Below, piece after piece: positions 50,549 through 56,137 of a DNA stretch of 56,137 nucleotides (position 1 is the first letter of the stretch; each line of letters starts with the position of its first letter). A program made the translations under genes and the position numbers. The stretch spans positions 1 to 56,137 of the forward strand of contig JAFYZZ010000016.1 in NCBI GenBank assembly GCA_017548445.1, written 5' to 3'. Below the pieces are notes generated by a model. That model was not told where the DNA came from and did no database searches. It was given only the letters and a program-made list of their open reading frames with translations. This DNA is from Bacteroidales bacterium. Lineage in GTDB: Bacteria; Bacteroidota; Bacteroidia; Bacteroidales; UBA932.

Positions 50549-51001
50549 ATGAAAACGATCAACCTGCTGCGCATCTTTGTGCTCTGCGCAGCCTTGTCAA
50601 TCAGTTCATCCTGTTGTATTATGGGCAAGAATCCTGTTTTTAAAGGAACCAAATGGACGGCCGTCCAGGAAATGTTCGTCGCCGACGCCGGCACGATGAC
50701 CATCAACCACACGCTGGAATTCCTCTCAGCCAAGAATGTGCTGGTGAAGGAGGATGGGTCAATGCCTTCCTATCCTGCAATGTATATGAACCCCGACGGC
50801 ACGGTGGATACGATGCCGGGATACTCCACCCATTATGAATACACCGGAACATACACCTTCAGCGACGGCATCCTGACCATCACGAAAGAAGAAGGCGGGG
50901 CCCCGACGAGGTATCTGCTCCAGCCCGACGGCACCCTCGCCCGTCCGGAACCCTGGGGCGAGACACTCGTGTTCTCGCGCGTGGAAGAGAAAGAGAAATA
51001 G
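50549..51001 (+). CDS. Small predicted lipoprotein of unknown function
   Basis: 150 aa. A lipoprotein signal peptide (LLRIFVLCAALSISSSC, lipidated Cys near residue 22) precedes a compact beta-rich domain with KGTKWTAVQEMFVADAGTMTINHTLEF and YTGTYTFSDGILTITKE strands, as in small lipocalin-like or META-like Bacteroidetes lipoproteins. The family is not identified. It shares the strand and a 23-base gap with the SGNH hydrolase gene and may be co-transcribed. A weak TATATTAG box lies about 22 bases upstream. Confidence 0.78.
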   Translation: MKTINLLRIFVLCAALSISSSCCIMGKNPVFKGTKWTAVQEMFVADAGTMTINHTLEFLSAKNVLVKEDGSMPSYPAMYMNPDGTVDTMPGYSTHYEYTGTYTFSDGILTITKEEGGAPTRYLLQPDGTLARPEPWGETLVFSRVEEKEK

Positions 51002-51024
51002 TTTTTCAAACACCGACATCGTCT

Positions 51025-51702
51025 ATGGTCAAGCGAATCGCAATCCTGGTTTTCCTGCAGCTCGCGGCCGTCGCGGCCGTGTCTGCCCAGAACCGTCAGA
51101 GGATCTCCATCCTGGGAGATTCCTATTCCACTTTTGTCGGGTACATTCCGGAGGGAAACGCCATCTGGTATGACGGCACCACCCGGCAGACCGACGTCAC
51201 GTCCGTGCAGCAGACCTGGTGGTGGAAGGTCGTCCGCGAAGGCGGATACCTGCTGGAAAAGAACGAGTCGTACAGCGGATCGACCGTCTCTAGTACGGGG
51301 TACAACGACGCCGATTACTCGGAATTCTCCTTTCTCGCGCGGCTGCCCCGGCTGGGCAGCCCGGACATCCTACTTATCTTCGGCTGCACCAACGACAGCT
51401 GGGCCGGCGTGAAGACCGGGGAGTTCCAGTATGGCTCCTGGACACGCGGAGACTTGTATTTCTACCGTCCCGCATTGGCGAAACTGCTTTCCGACGCCCA
51501 GGCCCGCTATCCCAACGTGGACATCTGGTTCCTGATCAACGACGGCTTGCGCGATGACATCACGGAGTCCACAAAGGAAATCTGCTCGCACTACGGCGTT
51601 CCGTACATCCAGCTGGAGGGCATCGACAAGCAGAACGGGCATCCTTCCGTCGCGGGAATGGAGGCCATCGCCCGTCAGGTGCTGAAAGCCATCCGCAAAT
51701 AG
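51025..51702 (+). CDS. Exported SGNH/GDSL hydrolase
   Basis: 225 aa with a signal peptide (IAILVFLQLAAVAAVSAQ). SGNH-fold blocks: GDSYSTF with nucleophile S33, block III Asn in FGCTNDSWAG near residue 122, and the C-terminal catalytic Asp/His region NGHPSVAGM (block V would be D-x-x-H; here the Asp is in GIDKQNGH). Likely an esterase acting on acetylated or acylated sugars outside the inner membrane; the actual substrate is unknown. A terminator follows 20 bases after the stop. Confidence 0.87.
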   Translation: MVKRIAILVFLQLAAVAAVSAQNRQRISILGDSYSTFVGYIPEGNAIWYDGTTRQTDVTSVQQTWWWKVVREGGYLLEKNESYSGSTVSSTGYNDADYSEFSFLARLPRLGSPDILLIFGCTNDSWAGVKTGEFQYGSWTRGDLYFYRPALAKLLSDAQARYPNVDIWFLINDGLRDDITESTKEICSHYGVPYIQLEGIDKQNGHPSVAGMEAIARQVLKAIRK

Positions 51703-51723
51703 GACGTCATCCAAAAACTAGAG

Positions 51724-51750
51724 ATGCCGCACCATCAGTGCGGCATTTTC
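51724..51750 (+). terminator. Terminator after the SGNH hydrolase gene
   Basis: ATGCCGCAC (51724-51732) pairs with GTGCGGCAT (51738-51746), followed by TTTTCTTTT. It also separates the gene from the reverse-strand tRNA-Ser. Confidence 0.9.
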
Positions 51751-51757
51751 TTTTGTG

Positions 51758-51845
51758 CGGAGAGACAGGGATTCGAACCCTGGAACCGCTTTGGGCGGTC
51801 ACGCGCTTTCCAGACGCGCCTCTTCAGCCACTCGAGCATCTCTCC
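51758..51845 (-). tRNA. tRNA-Ser (anticodon GGA)
   Basis: 88 nt class II tRNA: acceptor GGAGAGA with TCTCTCC, anticodon loop CTGGAAA with GGA at 51809-51811, a long variable arm (GACCGCCCAAAGCGGTTC), T-loop GTTCGAATC, discriminator G. CCA is not encoded. Confidence 0.96.
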
Positions 51846-51856
51846 GAAAGGGACTG

Positions 51857-51864
51857 CAAATATA
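51857..51864 (-). promoter_or_regulatory. -7 box for tRNA-Ser
   Basis: TATATTTG on the reverse strand, 12 bases before the mature tRNA 5' end. Confidence 0.75.
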
Positions 51865-51904
51865 GGACTTTTTTTTCAAATTCATCCGTTTTTGAAATTA
51901 ATAT

Positions 51905-52786
51905 TTACACATCCTCCGTCCCGTCTCCCGGAATGGCGGCGCCCTGGCGCCTGATGGCCTCCAGGTAGAATTCTTTCCGTTGCTGCTGGGAAATCTTGTA
52001 TCGGACCATCCGCGCGCCGGCCGAGATGCCGTCGTCCAGGTTGCAGGCGAACAGGTCGTTCACGTCGGCCAGGTACAGGCGGTTGTAACGGTTGTCCTGA
52101 TACTTCTGCAGGCCGAGGGTATAGTTCATCGCCTTCAGGGCGTCGGCGGCGCCCAGGTCGTCCTTGCTGAACACGAAGAGGCCCATCCGGTCGAAGTGTC
52201 CGTAGAATCCGTCGCCCACTTTGGCCACCTTGCATTCCAGGATGCGCCGCATCGGGAGGGCCATGCTCCAATAGGGCAATTCGTTGGCACCCACGTACTT
52301 GCCTTCCCATAAACCGAAGGAGTATCCGTATTCGAGGACGTGTGCGAGGTCGTCGGCGTCTTCGCCCCGGGTCACTCCCGCCACGTCCTTCAGCATCGCC
52401 AGCCCGGCCGACTTGCTCTCCTCCATCGCCCGCGTGACCTCGATGCCCACGCTGTGACCGTCCGGCGACTGCAGGTCCGGCTTGTCGCGGTTCACCAGTT
52501 CGTCGTACCCGCGGCTCAGCAGCGAGGACAGCAGGACCTGGGCGTACAGTTCGAAGAAGCAGGTCCCGTGTTCGCGGACGGTCGCCTTCCGCGACGGCTC
52601 CCGCTCGATCCGCAGCGAACCGTCGTCCTCCCGGACGATCACATCTCCTTCGTACACCGACACGAAGCCCTCGCCCGTATCCAGCGACAGCATCGAGAAC
52701 CCCATGCAGAAGTAGGGAGCCAGAAGCTTGTCGCCGCAAAGGCGCTTCACCTCGTCGTAGTTCGTGCCGGTGAACTGTACCTTCAT
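51905..52786 (-). CDS. Hypothetical protein with a possible PD-(D/E)xK-like motif
   Basis: 293 aa, no signal peptide or membrane segment. I do not recognise the family. The best lead is D104 in KPDLQSPDGHSVGIEVTRAM with E116 ten or so residues later, which resembles the PD...ExK core of restriction-like nucleases, although a Thr stands where Lys is expected. A pair of aromatic-rich helices (FFELYAQVLLSSLLSRGYDELV) precedes it, and a charged C-terminal half follows. The ATG at 52786 is used because the longer frame upstream is antisense to the porin gene. It lies 13 bases after the porin gene on the same strand. Confidence 0.7.
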   Translation of the reverse strand: MKVQFTGTNYDEVKRLCGDKLLAPYFCMGFSMLSLDTGEGFVSVYEGDVIVREDDGSLRIEREPSRKATVREHGTCFFELYAQVLLSSLLSRGYDELVNRDKPDLQSPDGHSVGIEVTRAMEESKSAGLAMLKDVAGVTRGEDADDLAHVLEYGYSFGLWEGKYVGANELPYWSMALPMRRILECKVAKVGDGFYGHFDRMGLFVFSKDDLGAADALKAMNYTLGLQKYQDNRYNRLYLADVNDLFACNLDDGISAGARMVRYKISQQQRKEFYLEAIRRQGAAIPGDGTEDV

Positions 52787-52799
52787 ATCCGTGTCCCTG

Positions 52800-53813
52800 T
52801 CAGTTGTTCCGATTGATGACATCCAAGCGCCAGGTGATTCCGATGTCGAAGTTGTCGATGCCGATGCTGCTGCTCTTGAAGTAGACGGCGTGCAGGCGCA
52901 GGCGGTCGCGGTCGGGCAGGGGGAAGAACTCCACGCCGCAACCGGCGTAGATGTTCCGCGTGCCGGGCGCCACGGCCACGTCGAGCGCGCGGCCCAGCGC
53001 ATCCACGTTGCCGATGTCGTTGCTCTCGTAGCCGCCCTTGGCGCAGAGGTTCCATTTGCCCACGGTCCAGATGATCTTCGAGATGACGGTGTAGTCCGAG
53101 AAGAAGCGCTCCTGGCCGCGTCCGGCGCGGTTCATCCATTCCACGTCCACGGCCAGGGGGCCGAAGATGAACCGGTTGCCCAGGGCGATGTAGTTGATGG
53201 TACGGTGGAACTCGTCTTCCACGAAGTTCACGCTCCAGAGGGTGTTCCACCAGGGGGCGAAGGTGCCGAACCATTCGAAGTTGTAGGCGTAGAGGTTCTG
53301 GAAGCCCAGCGAGAGCGGGGAGTTGCAGAACTGGAAGGCGAGCGCCTGCCCCGGGAGGAATTCGTATTCGGCGTTGACGCCGAAGGAGAAGCCCTGGTAG
53401 AGGTTGTTGCAGAAGTTGCTGTAGTAGTAGACGTCGATGGGCACCGCGTCGAATTCGTATCCGCCGATGTAGAGGGCGTTCTTGCCTACGGTGAAAGACA
53501 GTTTGGGCGTCGCGTGCCATTTCAGGTACAGGAAGTCCGTGGCGTTGAACATATTGCGCTCGTCGAAGACCTTCTTGTTCAGGCGCTGGCGGACGCGGAA
53601 GTCCAGTTTCTCCGACAGTGAACCGCGGATGTTGAGGTTGAAGTGGTCGCCGGTGAACTGGCTGTGGTAGTCGCCGTCGGCGACTTCCTGGTGGAAGGAG
53701 GCGCGGGTGTCGAAATACAGCTGACTGATATGTACTTGCGCCGGTGCGCCCGTGGAAAGCAGCAGGGCGGCGGCGCTGGAAAGAATATGGATAAAGGTCT
53801 TGTTCATCATCAT
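52800..53813 (-). CDS. Outer-membrane porin-like beta-barrel protein
   Basis: 337 aa with a signal peptide ([20 protein letters not shown]). The mature part is a run of alternating, aromatic-rich strands ([54 protein letters not shown]) ending in [16 protein letters not shown], consistent with a phosphate-selective-porin (OprO/P)-like barrel. The usual terminal Phe is absent. Cargo unknown. Several ATGs overlap at the start; MMMNKTF begins at 53813. It is divergent from the GH95 gene, so sugar uptake is one possible role. Confidence 0.82.
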   Translation of the reverse strand: MMMNKTFIHILSSAAALLLSTGAPAQVHISQLYFDTRASFHQEVADGDYHSQFTGDHFNLNIRGSLSEKLDFRVRQRLNKKVFDERNMFNATDFLYLKWHATPKLSFTVGKNALYIGGYEFDAVPIDVYYYSNFCNNLYQGFSFGVNAEYEFLPGQALAFQFCNSPLSLGFQNLYAYNFEWFGTFAPWWNTLWSVNFVEDEFHRTINYIALGNRFIFGPLAVDVEWMNRAGRGQERFFSDYTVISKIIWTVGKWNLCAKGGYESNDIGNVDALGRALDVAVAPGTRNIYAGCGVEFFPLPDRDRLRLHAVYFKSSSIGIDNFDIGITWRLDVINRNN

Positions 53814-53857
53814 TCGCTTGGACTAGTAAAATTAATAAATAAAAAGCAGGAAAAGCG

Positions 53858-53865
53858 TATATTTG
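53858..53865 (+). promoter_or_regulatory. -7 box for the GH95 gene
   Basis: TATATTTG, 17 bases before the ATG at 53883, in the AT-rich gap between the divergent porin and fucosidase genes. Confidence 0.7.
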
Positions 53866-53882
53866 AAGAAAAATCGCTCCCT

Positions 53883-56137
53883 ATGAGACGCTCCCCGCTG
53901 TCCCTGGTCTTGTTTCTTCCGCTGGCGGCCTGCACCGTCGGCACGGTTCCCCCGGATCTGACGCTGCATTACAATCGTCCTGCTGAATGCCTGGAAGAGG
54001 CCCTCCCGCTGGGTAACGGGCGCCTGGGCGCGCTGGTGTATGGCGGTGTGGAGGAGGATCGCATCTCTCTGAACGATATCACCTTGTGGACGGGTGAGCC
54101 GGACCGGGGCGCGGATCATCCGGACCTGCAGGGCGGCATAGGCTCGCACGCAGCGGAAACCGTCCCGTTGATCCGGGAGGCCCTGGGTCGGGAGGACTAC
54201 CGCAGTGCTGAACGCCTGCAGCGGCAGGTCCAGGGGCACTTCAGCGAGTCCTATATGCCGTTGGGCACGCTCAGCATCAAGCACCTGGATACGGGCGGAG
54301 AGGTGACGGCATACAGCCGGGAGCTGGACATCGCCCGGGCCGTCGCGCGGACAGCGTATTTGCGTGACGGAAAGGCCTTTGACACGAAGTATTACGTTTC
54401 GGCGCCGGACTCGGTGATCGTGGTGCAGCTCTCTGCGGAGAGCGGTCTGCACGCCCGGCTTCGTTTGGATTCGCCGCTGCCGCATACGGTCGAATCCCGG
54501 GATGGCGCCCTGGTCTCCGACGGCTATGCCGCCTGGCACACCCTCCCCGACTATTATGCCTCCGGCACGGAGAAGATGCGATACGACCCGGAGCGGGGCA
54601 TCCATTTCCGGACGGTGCTCTCGGTGCGCCACGACGGGGGACAGGTGCTCGCAGACGGCGATGAACTGGTGCTGGACGGTTGCCGGAGGGCGACGCTACT
54701 GCTGGTGAACGCCACGAGTTTCAATGGTTTCGACAAGGATCCGGTCCGGGAAGGCAAACCGTACCGGGAGCTCGCGGACGCCCAGGCCGCCAGGGTGCTG
54801 GCACTGCCGGACGATGAGCTTTGGGAGCGGCACGAGCGGGATTACAAGGGGCTCTTCGACCGCGTGAGCCTGGAGCTGGGACGCACGGATCCCGACTTGC
54901 GGGACTTGCCCACGGACGAGCAACTGCGGCTCTACGGCGCCGGGACGGAGAATCCCGAACTGGAGGCGCTGTATTTCCAATACGGGCGTTATCTTCTGAT
55001 TGCCTCATCCCGTACACCGGGCGTACCGACCAATCTGCAGGGGCTCTGGAACGAAAGCGTGGATCCGCCGTGGAGCTGCAATTATACGGTGAACATCAAC
55101 CTGGAGGAGAATTACTGGCCGGCCGAAGTCACGGGCCTGGGCGAGCTGGCCGGGCCGCTGCTGGACTTCACGCACGCGCTTTCCCACAACGGCCGTGACG
55201 CTGCCTTGCGCTATTATGGCGTGGAGCGCGGCTGGAATGCGGGGCACAACAGCGACATCTGGGCGATGGCCTGTCCGGTTGGACTGGGTACGGGAAGTCC
55301 CAGCTGGGCCAACTGGACGATGGGCGGAGCCTGGCTGTCCACGCATCTGTGGGAACACTGGCTGTTCAGCCGCGACCGGATGCGCCTGGAACGGGACTGG
55401 CCCGTGCTGCGCGGCGCCGCGGAGTTCTGCCTGGACTGGCTGGTGGAGAAGGATGGCGAACTGCTGACATCGCCCGGGACCTCGCCGGAGAACATTTATG
55501 TTACCGATACGGGGATGCGCGGTGCAACGCTGTACGGGGCGACGGCCGACCTGGCCATCGTCCGGGAGTGCCTGACGGATGCCGTGGCCGCGGCGCGTGA
55601 ACTGGGGGTGGACGAGGCCTTTGCGTCCGAGGCGGAGGCGGCGCTGACGCGTCTGCATCCGTACCGGGTGGGGGCGGACGGCAAACTGCAGGAGTGGTAT
55701 CACGACTGGGCGGATATGGAACCGCAGCATCGTCATCAGTCGCATTTGATCGGGGTGTATCCGGGGCATCAGATTACGTCCGGCCCGCTGGCGGATGCCG
55801 CGCTGAAGACGCTGGAAGTCAAGGGCTTCGAGACGACGGGCTGGAGCTGCGGCTGGCGAATCAACCTGTATGCGCGGCTGGGCGACGCCGAGAGCGCCTA
55901 CCGGATGTACCGGCGCATCCTGCGCTATGTGAGTCCTTCGTCCGCCAGCGGAGAGCCCGATTATCAAGGCGGGGGAGGCACGTATCCCAACCTGCTGGAC
56001 GCGCATCCGCCGTTCCAGATCGACGGCAATTTCGGGGCCTGTGCCGGTGTGGCGGAGATGTTGGTACAGTCGGCTGCCGACGGCAGCGTGACGCCGCTGC
56101 CCGCGCTGCCCGCCGCCTGGCGCAACGGCCGCGTGAC
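53883..56137 (+). CDS. GH95 alpha-L-fucosidase-like lipoprotein (3' end beyond window)
   Basis: 751 codons are visible; the gene runs off the right edge. A lipoprotein signal ([14 protein letters not shown]) predicts surface or periplasmic anchoring. The N-terminal beta-sandwich begins [28 protein letters not shown], the usual GH95 opening. Catalytic positions by analogy with Bifidobacterium AfcA are N404 and N406 ([12 protein letters not shown]), E536 (TSPGTSPEN) and D714 ([15 protein letters not shown]), all present. GH95 enzymes remove alpha-1,2-L-fucose or L-galactose from host mucin or plant xyloglucan. Only the C-terminal domain should be missing from the window. Confidence 0.92.
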   Translation, partial: MRRSPLSLVLFLPLAACTVGTVPPDLTLHYNRPAECLEEALPLGNGRLGALVYGGVEEDRISLNDITLWTGEPDRGADHPDLQGGIGSHAAETVPLIREALGREDYRSAERLQRQVQGHFSESYMPLGTLSIKHLDTGGEVTAYSRELDIARAVARTAYLRDGKAFDTKYYVSAPDSVIVVQLSAESGLHARLRLDSPLPHTVESRDGALVSDGYAAWHTLPDYYASGTEKMRYDPERGIHFRTVLSVRHDGGQVLADGDELVLDGCRRATLLLVNATSFNGFDKDPVREGKPYRELADAQAARVLALPDDELWERHERDYKGLFDRVSLELGRTDPDLRDLPTDEQLRLYGAGTENPELEALYFQYGRYLLIASSRTPGVPTNLQGLWNESVDPPWSCNYTVNINLEENYWPAEVTGLGELAGPLLDFTHALSHNGRDAALRYYGVERGWNAGHNSDIWAMACPVGLGTGSPSWANWTMGGAWLSTHLWEHWLFSRDRMRLERDWPVLRGAAEFCLDWLVEKDGELLTSPGTSPENIYVTDTGMRGATLYGATADLAIVRECLTDAVAAARELGVDEAFASEAEAALTRLHPYRVGADGKLQEWYHDWADMEPQHRHQSHLIGVYPGHQITSGPLADAALKTLEVKGFETTGWSCGWRINLYARLGDAESAYRMYRRILRYVSPSSASGEPDYQGGGGTYPNLLDAHPPFQIDGNFGACAGVAEMLVQSAADGSVTPLPALPAAWRNGRV

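Overview
The window looks like chromosomal DNA from a GC-rich member of the Bacteroidales; a gut or rumen lineage of the Rikenellaceae/RC9/Cryptobacteroides kind is my guess from gene style and base composition, not a computed placement. Evidence: repeated TAnnTTTG (Bacteroidetes -7) promoter boxes and almost no Shine-Dalgarno sequences; a short (286 aa) primary-type sigma factor; a BlaR1-like M56 peptidase fused to TonB-C and receptor-plug domains; GH127 and GH95 glycan hydrolases; and Bacteroidales-type gene neighbours (divergent tamB/tsaD). There is no rRNA, CRISPR array, prophage or transposase.

Layout. 1-960: an AT-richer segment with one conserved-hypothetical gene, framed by two copies of a 27-bp repeat. 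965-6467: a macro-like phage-type protein, a YbaK/ProX editing protein, glmS, an M64 peptidase, thiL (reverse) and a YkvA/DUF1232 protein. 6469-13822 (reverse): tamB, an RsmI-like methyltransferase, mtaB and a metallo-beta-lactamase-fold hydrolase. 13919-19617: tsaD, a COG2509 flavoprotein, a Na/Pi cotransporter and mnmA. 19704-24572: a lipid block fakA-fakB-GNAT-plsX-acpP. 24660-29204: cytidine deaminase, SRP RNA, a GH127 lipoprotein, a BaiN/HI0933-type flavoprotein and a DUF3237 protein. 29270-31036 (reverse): a CE1-like esterase and a YpfJ-type peptidase. 31108-32525: an L-cysteine desulfidase-family protein and tRNA-Thr. 32631-35630 (reverse): dnaN, a DEDDh exonuclease and a YARHG protein. 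35749-44275: HtrA protease, sigma factor, argS, YgiQ radical SAM, a small conserved protein, a ClC channel and dtd. 44377-50487 (reverse): blaI-blaR1-TPR and dpm1-like-tex operons. 50549-56137: small lipoprotein, SGNH hydrolase, tRNA-Ser, an unknown protein, a porin-like protein, and a GH95 fucosidase cut by the window edge.

How the genes work together: most of the window is housekeeping, with many functions in tRNA modification and translation quality (tsaD, mtaB, mnmA, argS, dtd, ProX-like), envelope assembly and stress (tamB, HtrA, BlaR/BlaI, porin), phospholipid precursor supply (FakAB/PlsX/ACP), and host- or plant-glycan use (GH127, GH95, CE1).

The most unusual signal is a family of 110-160 bp palindromic repeats. 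One core sequence occurs in frame inside two unrelated flavoenzyme genes, in opposite orientations and apparently at the equivalent loop of the FAD domain, and again between genes downstream of tex. The flanking arms differ from copy to copy yet remain complementary within each copy. A second repeat type is embedded in the YgiQ gene and also lies between genes near tRNA-Thr. This resembles the protein-invading palindromic elements of Rickettsia, but in a Bacteroidales genome.
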